The notes under the pieces: model-generated | Database searches by the model: none | What the model saw: the letters and a program-made list of their open reading frames with translations, nothing else | Told to the model about the DNA's origin: nothing | DNA from: Flavobacterium hibernum | GTDB lineage: Bacteria; Bacteroidota; Bacteroidia; Flavobacteriales; Flavobacteriaceae | Assembly: GCF_000832125.1 (NCBI RefSeq) | Contig: NZ_JPRK01000013.1 | Location: forward strand, 62,001 to 126,000 | Length of the DNA stretch: 64,000 nucleotides | Direction: 5' to 3' | Position numbers and translations under genes: made by a program | Shown: in pieces, positions 34,356 through 43,302 of the stretch | Position numbering within the stretch: position 1 is the first letter of the stretch | Layout: each line of letters begins with the position of its first letter

Positions 34356-34946
34356 ATGCTAACAAAAGCCGAAAAAACAAAACAATTTATACTAGAAACT
34401 GCTGTACCGCTTTATAATGAGAAAGGTATTTCGGGAGTAAATATTGATGATGTATTAGAAGCAACAAAACTTACAAAAGGATGTTTGTACGGGCATTTTG
34501 AGAACAAAGACGATTTGTCTGAGCAAGTTATAGACTTGGCATTGAAAAAAGTCTCAGAAAAAATTAGAGAAGCAGTTGCAAAGGGAAAAACTCCAAAAGG
34601 TAAGTTGATTGCTTTTATAGATTTCTATAAAAATCCAATTGAAACCTTTATTTCTGGCGGTTGCCCGATATTTAATACAGCCGTAGAATCAGACGATAAC
34701 TATCCGGTTATGAAAAAGAAAGTGGCTAAGGTATTAAGAATTGGACAGGAAGAACTTGTAGCTTTGCTTAAGGAAGGAATTCAAATTGGAGAGTTTTCAA
34801 AAGATTTGGATCCCGCTGTTTTTGCTTTTAAAATGGTTGCCGCGATAGAAGGTGGAATTGTAATGTGCAGAGTTATGGAAACGGCTAAACCAATGCAAGG
34901 ATTATTAAAAAGTTTAAAAATGGAGTTAGAGCAATATTCACTCTAA
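34356..34946 (+). CDS. TetR/AcrR-family repressor
   Basis: 196 residues. N-terminal helix-turn-helix (about 24-50, ISGVNIDDVLEATKLTKGCLYGHFENKDD), then an all-helical ligand domain with ISGGCPIFNTAVESDD, the pattern of the AcuR/NemR-like TetR_C group. The ATG at 34356 is preferred to the GTG one codon earlier. Identical palindromes precede this gene and the downstream oxidoreductase operon, so it very probably represses both. NemR relatives sense electrophiles, which would suit the oxidoreductases it precedes; this is inference. Confidence 0.9.
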   Translation: MLTKAEKTKQFILETAVPLYNEKGISGVNIDDVLEATKLTKGCLYGHFENKDDLSEQVIDLALKKVSEKIREAVAKGKTPKGKLIAFIDFYKNPIETFISGGCPIFNTAVESDDNYPVMKKKVAKVLRIGQEELVALLKEGIQIGEFSKDLDPAVFAFKMVAAIEGGIVMCRVMETAKPMQGLLKSLKMELEQYSL

Positions 34947-34962
34947 CCTTTTTTTATATTAA

Positions 34963-35008
34963 AATATACTTTTTAGTATATTATAAAATAGACTAAAAAG
35001 TATATTTG
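34963..35008 (+). promoter_or_regulatory. Two TetR operators and promoter of the SDR-SDR-MDR operon
   Basis: Operator 2 at 34963-34982 is perfect; operator 3 at 34987-35006 has spacer AAAA and one mismatch; centres are 24 bp apart. Across both, 15-bp arms (34963-34977, 34992-35006) also form one inverted repeat. The -7 element TATATTTG lies at 35001-35008, inside operator 3. Confidence 0.75.
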
Positions 35009-35078
35009 TTAAAATTTTGAAACAAATAAAAGATAGAAAAATAACACTAGAATTTTTAATTTAAATAAATACATTATA

Positions 35079-35777
35079 ATGAAAACAACAGGAAATACAG
35101 TATTCATCAGTGGAGGAAGTGCTGGAATAGGATTAGCAATTGCTAAAAAACTAAGTGCCGCAGGCAACAAAATTATTATTAACGGACGTAATGAAGAACG
35201 TTTGCAAAATGCATTAAAACAATTGGATAATGCCATTGCAATTCAGGGCGATTTATCGATAGAAGCAGATCGAATTGCTATTGCGAAGCAATTAAAAGAA
35301 AATTATCCTGAGACCAATATTATCATTAATAATGCTGGAGCTGCATTTAGTTATCTTTTGAATGAAACTTTAAATGCGCACGAAAAAGCGGCTATCGAAA
35401 TGAATACAAACTATTTTAGTGTAATTCATTTTACGGAGCTTTTGTTGCCGCATTTGATACAGAAAGCGGAGGCTGTTGTAATAAATGTTTCGTCGATTGC
35501 AGTTTTTGGAAGTCATAAATTATTACCTACTTACGGCGCGACCAAAGCGGCATTGCATAGTTATACCGTTGCACTAAGATACAGTTATGAAGAACAAAAA
35601 AATCTGCAAATTTATGAGGTTTATCCTCCTTTGGTTAATACTGAGTTTTCGGCAGAAATTGGTGGAGCAAATGGTATTCCTCCAGAAGAAGTGGCAGATG
35701 AGTTGTTGATCGCTTTAGAGAAAAATCAGTTTGATGTTCCGGTTGGAGATACAAAACAATTTTTTAAAGAAGCTTAA
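35079..35777 (+). CDS. Short-chain dehydrogenase/reductase (DltE-like)
   Basis: 232 residues. The NAD(P) loop is FISGGSAGIGLAIAKKL, followed by INNAGA. The catalytic serine is in INVSSIAVFG and the Tyr-Lys pair in YGATKAALHSY, so the classical SDR triad is intact. It is the first gene of a TetR-controlled operon with a second SDR and a zinc-free MDR. It would reduce or oxidise a small carbonyl/alcohol in the cytoplasm; the substrate is unknown. Confidence 0.88.
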   Translation: MKTTGNTVFISGGSAGIGLAIAKKLSAAGNKIIINGRNEERLQNALKQLDNAIAIQGDLSIEADRIAIAKQLKENYPETNIIINNAGAAFSYLLNETLNAHEKAAIEMNTNYFSVIHFTELLLPHLIQKAEAVVINVSSIAVFGSHKLLPTYGATKAALHSYTVALRYSYEEQKNLQIYEVYPPLVNTEFSAEIGGANGIPPEEVADELLIALEKNQFDVPVGDTKQFFKEA

Positions 35778-35787
35778 TAAATACGGT

Positions 35788-36555
35788 ATGAATATAAAAG
35801 GAAAAACAATCTTAATTACCGGAGGTGGTTCTGGTATTGGATTAGAGTCGGCAAAACAATTTTTAGCCGAAGGTGCCAAAGTGATTATTACGGGTAGAAA
35901 CCAAGCTAAATTGGACTTGGCTAAAAAAGCATTTCCGTCTTTAATCATAATAAAAAGTGATGTTGATAATGAGGATGATGCTTTAGCACTTTTTAATAAG
36001 GTGGTTTCTTTGGGCGGAATTGATATTTTGTATAATAATGCCGGTGTTGGAGCTCAGGCTTTAAATCTTGGCAATGCCAACGATCAAATTCTAAAGAACG
36101 CGATTTACGAAATGAACGTTAATTATTTCGGGATTATTCGATTGAACAATCTTTTTATAAACATGCTCAAAGCACGAAAGGAAAGTGCAATTATCAATAC
36201 AACTTCTCTCTTGAGTATAGTTCCTGCATTAGAAGAACCTACGTATTCTGCAACTAAAGCAGCATTGAGTTTTTATACTCAAATATTGAGAAAAGATTTA
36301 GAAATTCTCAACAGTTCAGTAAAAGTTTTTGAATTGTTGCCACCACTTGTTGCGACGGAAATGACCGTTAAAAGAAAGGATAAAAAAATAACTCCGGAAC
36401 AATTGGTAAACGGACTAATTTCCGGAATAAAAAAAGATCAGTTTACGATTCGAGTGGGCGATACAAAGCTGATTTATTTTATAAATCGATTTTTCCCTAA
36501 ATTGGCTTTTAATTTGGTCAATCCGAAAAAGATTTACGCTAGCCTGAGATACTAA
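35788..36555 (+). CDS. Short-chain dehydrogenase/reductase
   Basis: 255 residues with LITGGGSGIGLESAKQFL, YNNAGVG, catalytic region IINTTSLLSIV and YSATKAALSFYT. The ATG at 35788 is used: a longer frame opens at 35731 inside the previous SDR but lacks homology-like sequence, while MNIKGKTILITGG is the normal SDR start. It is 10 bp after the first SDR and resembles it, which suggests a tandem duplication. The C-terminal FINRFFPKLAFNLVNPKK is longer and basic. Confidence 0.88.
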   Translation: MNIKGKTILITGGGSGIGLESAKQFLAEGAKVIITGRNQAKLDLAKKAFPSLIIIKSDVDNEDDALALFNKVVSLGGIDILYNNAGVGAQALNLGNANDQILKNAIYEMNVNYFGIIRLNNLFINMLKARKESAIINTTSLLSIVPALEEPTYSATKAALSFYTQILRKDLEILNSSVKVFELLPPLVATEMTVKRKDKKITPEQLVNGLISGIKKDQFTIRVGDTKLIYFINRFFPKLAFNLVNPKKIYASLRY

Positions 36556-36577
36556 CTGATATTCTAAATTTGATAAA

Positions 36578-37579
36578 ATGAAAGCATTTTTAATTAATAA
36601 GTACAGTAAAAAAGAACCTTTGCAACTAGCCAATGTACCAGTTCCTGAAGTTGGAGATAATGATGTTTTGGTAGCTATTCATGCAGCTGGATTAAATCTT
36701 TTAGATTCTAAAATAAAGTCTGGAGAGTTTAAACTCATTTTGCCTTACAAACTTCCTTTAATATTAGGACACGATGTCGCCGGTATAGTTACTAAGGTGG
36801 GGAAAAATGTAAGAAACTTTAAAGTTGGTGATGAAGTTTATTCCAGACCACAAGATCATCGTATTGGCACATTTGCAGAGTTTATTGCCATAAATGAAAG
36901 TGATGTAGCATTAAAACCTAAAAACCTTACTATGGAAGAGGCAGCATCGATTCCGTTAGTAGCATTAACAGCATGGCAAGTTTTAGTCGAAAAGGCACGA
37001 GTAAAAGCAGAACAAAAAATATTTATTCAGGCAGGCTCAGGAGGAGTAGGAACTATTGCAATTCAACTTGCTAAACATTTGGGCGCGACGGTCGCTACTA
37101 CTGCAAGTACAAAAAGTTTCGATACACTAAAAGATTTGGGTGCAGATTATGTTATTGATTATAAGAATGCCGATTTCGAAAAAAGTTTGAGTAATTATGA
37201 TGCTGTTTTAAATAGTCAGGATCAAAAAACACTCGAAAAATCATTAAGAGTTTTAAAATCTGGTGGTAAATTGATTTCTATTTCTGGTCCGCCAACACCT
37301 CAGTTTGCTCAAGAAGCAAATGCACCGTGGTTTGTGAAAATCATATTAGCACTCATAAGTTCGGGAGTGCGCAAAAAAGCAAAACAACTAAACATTGATT
37401 ATTCATTTTTGTTTATGAAAGCAAGCGGAGAACAGTTAAATAAAATTACGACTCTTATAGAAGCCGGAATAATTAAACCGGTTGTAGATAAAGTATTTCC
37501 TTTTGAGGGAATGAACGAAGCTATGTCCTATGTAGAAAGCGGACGCGCAAAAGGTAAAGTGGTTGTTCGTTTAAAATAA
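36578..37579 (+). CDS. Zinc-free medium-chain (quinone oxidoreductase-like) NADP-dependent oxidoreductase
   Basis: 333 residues. GroES-like N-terminal domain (1-125, LGHDVAGIVTKVGKNV) and Rossmann domain with QAGSGGVGTIAIQLAKHLGA. The cysteine/histidine zinc ligands of alcohol dehydrogenases are absent, placing it with the QOR/enone-reductase branch. It closes the tetR-SDR-SDR operon and is followed by a strong terminator (37607-37630). It would reduce quinones or unsaturated carbonyls with NADPH. Confidence 0.9.
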   Translation: MKAFLINKYSKKEPLQLANVPVPEVGDNDVLVAIHAAGLNLLDSKIKSGEFKLILPYKLPLILGHDVAGIVTKVGKNVRNFKVGDEVYSRPQDHRIGTFAEFIAINESDVALKPKNLTMEEAASIPLVALTAWQVLVEKARVKAEQKIFIQAGSGGVGTIAIQLAKHLGATVATTASTKSFDTLKDLGADYVIDYKNADFEKSLSNYDAVLNSQDQKTLEKSLRVLKSGGKLISISGPPTPQFAQEANAPWFVKIILALISSGVRKKAKQLNIDYSFLFMKASGEQLNKITTLIEAGIIKPVVDKVFPFEGMNEAMSYVESGRAKGKVVVRLK

Positions 37580-37606
37580 ATCGTTTTGAGAATATTTTAT
37601 ATAAAA

Positions 37607-37630
37607 AAAGCCCAATTTTAATTGGGCTTT
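37607..37630. terminator. Bidirectional terminator
   Basis: Perfect 11-bp arms AAAGCCCAATT / AATTGGGCTTT (37607-37617, 37620-37630) with a 2-nt loop and T runs both ways. It separates the MDR gene from the convergent secreted-protein gene. Confidence 0.88.
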
Positions 37631-37635
37631 TTCTT

Positions 37636-38238
37636 TTACTCTTTATATAATATTATTGTTGCTTTATATCCAGTACCAACATTCCATTGGCTGGCTTCGA
37701 TTACGGCGCCTTTATCATCATAAACCTGAAATTCGGCAGTGTTTGGCGAGGCAGAACCTTCGTTTAAAGCTTCAAAGTCAATTTTGTTAATTCCTTTTAC
37801 TAAATTGATTTTAAATCCTTGAAATTCACTATTTAAAATTACTTCGGGTTCAATAACTTTATCATTCAAATACACTTTGATTTTATCGCCATCTACAAAA
37901 GCGGCATCGCGATAACGAACGGTAGAATATAATGAGTTGGTTACAAATCCTCCAAGATATTCATTTCGTCTATAAAAAATCCCTTCAACATTAGCCTCTG
38001 GTTTATACAAGCTATTGTTTTTGTAAAGATCTTCCGGATTTATTTTTAAAACGGTTGGTTCTTTTACAGGTGGCGGATCTACGGTTGGTGGCGTATCTGT
38101 TGGCGGCACATCTTTTATTTCAGAATTTTTAGACTGAATTGGTTTGTATTTACCATTCAGCTCTTTTTGTGCATATCCGTGCAGAGAAACACCAATTATT
38201 ACAACTAGAAACAATATTTTTTTCATACTTTTTTTCAT
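37636..38238 (-). CDS. Secreted hypothetical protein with proline-rich linker
   Basis: 200 residues (or 196 from an internal Met at residue 5). The signal peptide ends near residue 23 (SLHGYAQ). A Pro/Thr-rich linker (about 44-62, PPTDTPPTVDPPPVKEPT) leads to a C-terminal beta-rich domain (about 75-200) with VYLNDKVIEPEVILN and INLVKGINKIDFEALNEG. It looks like an exported immunoglobulin-like or carbohydrate-binding-like module, but I cannot name the family. No partner gene is adjacent. Confidence 0.7.
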   Translation of the reverse strand: MKKSMKKILFLVVIIGVSLHGYAQKELNGKYKPIQSKNSEIKDVPPTDTPPTVDPPPVKEPTVLKINPEDLYKNNSLYKPEANVEGIFYRRNEYLGGFVTNSLYSTVRYRDAAFVDGDKIKVYLNDKVIEPEVILNSEFQGFKINLVKGINKIDFEALNEGSASPNTAEFQVYDDKGAVIEASQWNVGTGYKATIILYKE

Positions 38239-38339
38239 ATTAATAAAACAACTTAGTCGTTAATCGAAATGTGTTAACGATTCTTTATAAAACATCTAAT
38301 TATATGATTTATTGCCTTTATAGAGAATAAATTAAAAAT

Positions 38340-38368
38340 AAAATCCCTCAATATTATTGAAGGATTTT
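38340..38368 (-). terminator. Terminator downstream of the META-domain gene
   Basis: AAAATCC.TCAAT (38340-38352) pairs with ATTGA.GGATTTT (38356-38368) with one internal mismatch, and is T-rich beyond it on the minus strand. Confidence 0.65.
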
Positions 38369-38408
38369 GTGTGTGTTTTTCTCGAATACTGAACTGTAAT
38401 TCAGTTTA

Positions 38409-38843
38409 TTATTTGTTTACTTTTTTAAATCTCATCATTGGGATGTTATTTGCAATCAGATTCAGTTTTCCGTCTTTATCGATCGAGTAACTGTCAATTT
38501 TTTTGATTGTTTGCAAAAACACTTGTTCTCCGCCACCTTCACAATACATCATTGTAGTAGCGCCTTGATCTCCAAATGAAAGTGATTTTCCTTTTATAGT
38601 AACTGGAGAAGTATATCCATTGCAGCCTGCATTTCCGTACACTTCACTTTTACTTTTGTCAAATTTTAAAAATGGTTTTTTGTCAGGAAACAAACCTTCA
38701 AAAGCAATACGCGGACCAGTAATATATTCCAGCTCCCAAGAAGTATTGTATAGATCATCAGTTTTTGCGGTGTCTTTCATTGAGGTACAAGAGTTAAATG
38801 ATAGTGCTAAAACAGAAACAAAAAGTAGTACGTAGTTTTTCAT
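38409..38843 (-). CDS. META-domain (HslJ-like) lipoprotein
   Basis: 144 residues. Lipoprotein signal with cysteine at 19 (LSFNSCTSMKD). The META/HslJ fold is marked by NTSWELEYITGP, GNAGCNGYTSPV and TTMMYCEGGGEQVFLQ. These periplasmic or outer-membrane proteins are linked to heat and novobiocin tolerance in E. coli (HslJ) and motility in Leishmania (META). It is a single-gene unit with its own terminator. Confidence 0.88.
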   Translation of the reverse strand: MKNYVLLFVSVLALSFNSCTSMKDTAKTDDLYNTSWELEYITGPRIAFEGLFPDKKPFLKFDKSKSEVYGNAGCNGYTSPVTIKGKSLSFGDQGATTMMYCEGGGEQVFLQTIKKIDSYSIDKDGKLNLIANNIPMMRFKKVNK

Positions 38844-39027
38844 AAAAATGTATTTTAAAACATAAATTTACGAGTTTTTTGGTAGATTTTAGTCACGAAA
38901 GAGTACTTATTTTTTGCTGGAATTCTATTTTGTGAGTTTTTATAGAGAAAAACTATCTATTTAATACAGTTTTTACTAATTCAATATTTTAATTTTAGTT
39001 CGTACAAATAGGCTTTTAGCCAAACAA

Positions 39028-39064
39028 AAAACGGGCAAAGTCATTAGATGAATTTGCCCGTTTT
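39028..39064 (-). terminator. Terminator downstream of the amidoligase-like gene
   Basis: AAAACGGGCAAA (39028-39039) pairs with TTTGCCCGTTTT (39053-39064); TCAT/ATGA extends the stem inside. It lies 20 bp past the stop. Confidence 0.85.
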
Positions 39065-39084
39065 CTTTTATTGTATGAGAGGTT

Positions 39085-40629
39085 TTAATTCTCGCAGAAA
39101 GCCCCAATTTGTTTTAAATGGCGCTCTGTTTGGTATTTATTAAAGTTATCCCATTTTGGTGGAGTACTTGTTTTTTGTCCGTACATCGCATCCAGGCAAA
39201 CATTGTTGTCTTTGTATTTATCGTGTAAAACGGCTAGTATTTTAAAGAAAAATTGATCCAGCATTACAATAGCGTCAAATTCAGATTTTAGCGCATCGTA
39301 ATTCTCGTCTGATGGATTCAGTAATTGCAATAGATTTAAAACTTCTAGTTTTTCATCTTCATTGATTTCAGCCAAATAACCCATTTTTAGGGTTTTAAAA
39401 ACCAAATTATTCCAAGCTTTACTATCATGTCCCCATTGAATATCAGGTAAATTTAAAGAATGCTCGCAAATTAAAATAATTGAAAAAAGAACATCATTTA
39501 AATATTCAGCCGGAAATTCGTCAAAGCTTCTAAATTCAAAACCACTTTGGTACATTTTTTCCTGATTAAAATCAAGACCAACCTCAGAAAGCATTTCGTA
39601 TTCCATATCTGCTTCAATTTGATCTCTCCACCAGATATTTTCTTCTTTTTCAAATTTTAGTAATTTTCTAAAATCATCTACTTTATACGTCAGAATTTTG
39701 CCTTTTGGCATCGCTTTATTATAAGTTCCTACACCAATATAACGAGACATTGCATTGCGCATAGAGCCCAAAGTAAATTTCTTGTCCATTTTATAAGTGT
39801 CACTTATCACGCCCATAATATCAGGACTTCCGAGAGTTGCTATAAAAAATGGCTCGAACCATTGCAGCATGTAAATGGCGTTGGCATGTGTTTTTTCGAA
39901 ATTATTGTAATCAACAATTCTACTGTCTTCTGTTAATGAAGGTAATGTGATATGAAAGTGGTATGTTCCGTTATTAAACAAAACCAGGTTTTCCTGATTG
40001 GTCATGAACATATTAAGTCCATTGTTATAATCCGGAAAATTTAATTTCTCGTTTAATACAGACGATTCATTGATTTTGTCAAGAAAAAGCTTTTTAGTCG
40101 CCTTTAATTCTTTGCAAGATTCAGTTATCGTTCTATTTTCAAAATATTTGGTTACAAATTCTATAGAATCTCCATCAAAATGTACAGAACCCATTGTTTT
40201 ATTACGTTGCGTAATCATACTCTGAATATTGTACGGTTGATCTTCAAGGAAAAGTTCCATGATTGATTTTCCTAGATATTCAGGATTTTCAAGTGGTTGC
40301 GGGTTTGCTTCAACAGTTTCAGCAGCGTCAACAGCAGTTTTCTTTGCAGATAATGTTTTGTGCTGGAAATTGATATCCAGTTTTTCCAAAGAATGACTAT
40401 TCATCATTCTGCTCACTTTATAGCTTTTATTTAAACCAAAAGCTTCTTTTAATACTGGTGCTAAACTTTCTGGTTTATAACACTTTCTGTAGTCAATACT
40501 ATATTTTTCAAAACCAATTTTTTCTTGTATAAACTCACCAGAAACTATTAGGGGGTCTTCAAATTGCATATAGGTTTCATTCTCTAAGCCTATTCCCCAG
40601 TAATACTTTTTTGTCTGATTGTCTTTCAT
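39085..40629 (-). CDS. Putative amidoligase / glutamate-cysteine-ligase-fold enzyme
   Basis: 514 residues, cytoplasmic. WGIGLENETYMQF (E16, E18) is the acidic first strand of the GCS/amidoligase fold. GTYHFHITLP (H224, H226) takes the place of the family H-x-H strand. RNAMSRYIGVG (R296) follows, and FEFRSFDEFPAEYL (E365, R367) matches the late EFR motif. Enzymes of this fold use ATP to join a carboxylate to an amine. The length and insertions do not match GshA or YbdK, so a separate subfamily is likely. The gene upstream encodes a papain-like protein. Residue assignments are by eye. Confidence 0.55.
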   Translation of the reverse strand: MKDNQTKKYYWGIGLENETYMQFEDPLIVSGEFIQEKIGFEKYSIDYRKCYKPESLAPVLKEAFGLNKSYKVSRMMNSHSLEKLDINFQHKTLSAKKTAVDAAETVEANPQPLENPEYLGKSIMELFLEDQPYNIQSMITQRNKTMGSVHFDGDSIEFVTKYFENRTITESCKELKATKKLFLDKINESSVLNEKLNFPDYNNGLNMFMTNQENLVLFNNGTYHFHITLPSLTEDSRIVDYNNFEKTHANAIYMLQWFEPFFIATLGSPDIMGVISDTYKMDKKFTLGSMRNAMSRYIGVGTYNKAMPKGKILTYKVDDFRKLLKFEKEENIWWRDQIEADMEYEMLSEVGLDFNQEKMYQSGFEFRSFDEFPAEYLNDVLFSIILICEHSLNLPDIQWGHDSKAWNNLVFKTLKMGYLAEINEDEKLEVLNLLQLLNPSDENYDALKSEFDAIVMLDQFFFKILAVLHDKYKDNNVCLDAMYGQKTSTPPKWDNFNKYQTERHLKQIGAFCEN

Positions 40630-41064
40630 TTATACTAATTTTCTTTTTTATGGTTGATTAAATATTGTAACTTTTTTTTTATTCGCAAACACAAATTCTA
40701 GTCGGTAGAAAACCAGAGACCACAAAACCTCATAATGGGTTACGTATAATTATCGCTTCCATTAAAAAAAGTTCATGTACTTTTAAAACTGTAAGTATAT
40801 ATTTGAGTCTCAGAAATTTTGCATTTGTATCGACCGAAAGATTGATAAAAAGTAAAATTTTATAAAGGGCTTATAAAATTATAATCGTTATTAATTACTT
40901 TTATATCAATAATTTAAGCAGACGAATAGCGAAATTGTAATATCTGCTATTCCTGTTTTTTCCAAAGTGCAAAAGTAGTTATTTATTTTTTGATTTGCAA
41001 GTGGTTAATGCGCTGAAAATCAATAAAAATTTTGACTGTGGGAACGATAAGAAGATTTTTTTAA
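40630..41064. other. 435-nt non-coding gap between the papain-like and amidoligase-like genes
   Basis: AT-rich. I see no reading frame, hairpin or repeat of note. The length suggests that the amidoligase-like gene has its own promoter and is not strictly co-transcribed with the gene upstream. Confidence 0.4.
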
Positions 41065-41802
41065 TTATTCATGGTAATAGAAGACGTGTGAAGAGTATAA
41101 TTCATTATTCCACCAATCTTTTCTAGCTTTTGCAAAATAATTATAATTTAGCTTTCCCGCCTGTGATTGTAGGGGATAGACTACTATGCCGTTTTCTCGA
41201 TAAGCTTTATTTACATCTGTTTCAGGAACGACTGGAACAATATGTCCAGAAAGGCCTTTTTGTTTTCTTTTGGCACAAATTATTCCAATTCCGCCATTAT
41301 TATTTACTTCATTTTGAATATCATCAACAGTAAACATTCTTTTCCAACCAAAACTCGCGCCCCATTCTAAAAACCAATCGTGAATTGCACTTGAGTAAAT
41401 GCGATCAACAGTTTCTTCAAAAATAGCTTCAACTTCTTGTCCTTCAAGTATTTTTTTAAGAGCTTCAGGTGTCCACCAAACGGTTGGAAGATATACTTTA
41501 TTGAAATAGCAATAATCGTAAGAATAAACATTGCAATAAGTGTCTTCAACTGTTCTTTGATATCTAATGTTATTTTTAACATTTAGTTTATTAATGAGTC
41601 GGGCAATGCTTTCTTTTTTAGTGGTAGAATTCGTTAAATCTCTAAACGGAATGCTAGAATCTGCAATAGGTTTTTCTTTCATTTCCATAGAATCAAGTTG
41701 AGATTCTGGATCAGGTAATAAATCGGCTTTTATAATTAAGCTATTCTGTATTGTGTTGTCGCTCAGCGGTAATGATGTTGCTGGTGCTATATATTTTTCC
41801 AT
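41065..41802 (-). CDS. Papain-fold putative cysteine peptidase/amidase
   Basis: 245 residues. A long disordered leader (1-60) precedes a catalytic-looking domain: TYCNVYSYDYCYF with C90, WFLEWGASFGWKRMFTVDDIQNE in the middle, and GLSGHIVPVVPE with H187. VVYPLQSQAGKLNYNYF and a closing SSHVFYYHE follow. The order Cys...GH(I/V)xxV...QAG resembles the CHAP/NlpC-type peptidoglycan amidases and related toxins. No signal peptide is visible, so export, if any, is by another route. It lies on the same strand as, and ahead of, the amidoligase-like gene. Confidence 0.55.
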   Translation of the reverse strand: MEKYIAPATSLPLSDNTIQNSLIIKADLLPDPESQLDSMEMKEKPIADSSIPFRDLTNSTTKKESIARLINKLNVKNNIRYQRTVEDTYCNVYSYDYCYFNKVYLPTVWWTPEALKKILEGQEVEAIFEETVDRIYSSAIHDWFLEWGASFGWKRMFTVDDIQNEVNNNGGIGIICAKRKQKGLSGHIVPVVPETDVNKAYRENGIVVYPLQSQAGKLNYNYFAKARKDWWNNELYSSHVFYYHE

Positions 41803-42010
41803 CTTGACTTCTTAAAATAAATTGGCATAAGGCTAAAGAAAATGACTATTTGCGCCTTGTATTTTTGCCAACAAAAAAGTAAATATAGGGATTTAAAACT
41901 TTTTAGACGGTTCTAATATTAGACAATCTTAAAAAAAAGGATTGATTTAGTTGATAATAAACTCAAAATAATCCGAAAAATAGTAAGCTAAATGGTGGTG
42001 TATTTAAAAG

Positions 42011-42049
42011 AAAAAAAATCTCATTTCAGTACGAAATGAGATTTTTTTT
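42011..42049. terminator. Strong terminator at the end of the SMR gene
   Basis: Perfect 17-bp arms 42011-42027 and 42033-42049 (core ATCTCATTTC), loop AGTAC, A/T runs at both ends. It touches the stop codon of the SMR gene. Confidence 0.88.
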
Positions 42050-42375
42050 TAGTGCGAAACCACTTTTAAACCTATAATAGAACCAATTAATGTACTTAAA
42101 AAAAGTATCCTTAAAAAAGTTACAGGTTCTTTAAAAACCAGAATTCCCAGTAATACAGTTCCAACAGCTCCAATTCCTGTCCAGACCACATAAACAGTTC
42201 CTATAGGTAACGTTTGTATTACTTTAATCAAAAGTCCCATACTTACTGTAATCGAAATGGCAAAAGCCACGTACCATAAGTACATTTCGTTTCCTGTGCT
42301 TTCTTTTGCTTTTCCTAAACAAAAGGCAAAGACTACTTCAAATAATCCCGCGATAACCAATAAAATCCAATTCAT
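42049..42375 (-). CDS. Small multidrug resistance (SMR) transporter, SugE/Gdx-like
   Basis: 108 residues from the ATG at 42375 (MNWILLVIAGLFEVV); a frame extends 15 codons upstream but the added part is polar and untypical. Four membrane helices; the conserved proton/substrate glutamate is E13 in AGLFEVV, and LPIGTVYVVWTGIGAVGTVLLG is the SMR signature. The AGLFE motif favours the Gdx/SugE guanidinium branch over EmrE. It follows a Crp-like gene by 71 bp, likely in one unit. I found no guanidine riboswitch. Confidence 0.87.
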   Translation of the reverse strand: MNWILLVIAGLFEVVFAFCLGKAKESTGNEMYLWYVAFAISITVSMGLLIKVIQTLPIGTVYVVWTGIGAVGTVLLGILVFKEPVTFLRILFLSTLIGSIIGLKVVSH

Positions 42376-42446
42376 TTCCTTTATATTTTGATGCAAAGTT
42401 GAGAAATGAAAAGCGGGCAAAATTTTACAAATGTTAAAAAATGAAA

Positions 42447-43010
42447 TTATTTTATTTCAGATCTTATGCGGCTTAAACTAACCTGTGTGATGCCCAAATA
42501 CGAAGCAATATGTCCTAATTGTATGCGTAAAAGTAAATCAGGATTGTTTTGTAGTAAGTCTGCATAACGTTCTGTAGCAGTTCGAAATTGACGAGATATT
42601 AAGCGTTCCTCTGTCTTAAGTAATTCTTTTTCGGCAAATTTTCTGCCCCAATTGGCAATATTTATATCGCTGTCAAAAAGCGATTGTAATTGATCTGTTT
42701 TTAATTGATAAAGTTCGCAATCTTCTAGTAATTCTACATCTTCGTAGCCTTTTTTATTGGCAACATAACTGTTCATCGACAAAAGTGTGTCACCCTCTTT
42801 ACCAAACCAAAAAGTAACTTCGTTAGCCTCTCTGTTGGCATAAGCGCGGGCAATTCCTTTTTTGATGAAATAAATACTGGTTTCAATTTTTTCGGTTCTT
42901 AATAAAATATGACCTTTAGAGTATTCAACTTCAGTTACACATGCTCTTAAAGTACTTTTTGATGCTTCTGGAAGTATATGTATTTTGTCCAGAATAAAAT
43001 CGATATCCAT
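42447..43010 (-). CDS. Crp/Fnr-family transcriptional regulator
   Basis: 187 residues. Beta-roll domain (about 25-110, KGHILLRTEKIETSIYFIKKG) and C-terminal helix-turn-helix (RIQLGHIASYLGITQVSLSRIRSEIK). No Fnr-type cysteines. It belongs to the same Bacteroidota Crp subgroup as the protein at 29402. It precedes the SMR transporter on the same strand and is its probable regulator or operon partner. Confidence 0.86.
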   Translation of the reverse strand: MDIDFILDKIHILPEASKSTLRACVTEVEYSKGHILLRTEKIETSIYFIKKGIARAYANREANEVTFWFGKEGDTLLSMNSYVANKKGYEDVELLEDCELYQLKTDQLQSLFDSDINIANWGRKFAEKELLKTEERLISRQFRTATERYADLLQNNPDLLLRIQLGHIASYLGITQVSLSRIRSEIK

Positions 43011-43272
43011 GTTTGGTGGTATTATGAAGGTAATTTTTGACTAATGTAACTCAAATTTTTAAAGAAGAATCAATAATATCTTTGAGTTTTAGTCCCGAAA
43101 TGAAAAAAAGTGTTTATATAATTATCAAAATATTAATCAAATTACTACGAACGATTGATTTAAGTTTAGCAAAATTTCAAATTTTTATAATAATTAGTAG
43201 TGTAAATTTATTTTAAGTTTATTTATTCTTGTAAAACGATAAAAGTTTTTATTTCCTGATTTTAAATAGGGA

Positions 43273-43280
43273 TAGTTTTG
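43273..43280 (+). promoter_or_regulatory. -7 element upstream of the metal-efflux genes
   Basis: TAGTTTTG followed by C matches TAnnTTTG. A start near 43286 would give a very short leader before the gene at 43303. No clear -33 element is visible. Confidence 0.5.
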
Positions 43281-43302
43281 CTACATATTCTAAATTTGTG
43301 AA

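Noticed and set aside
42376..42446. Guanidine riboswitch before the SMR gene
   Set aside because: The 71-nt spacer to the Crp-like gene is too short and lacks the conserved motif.
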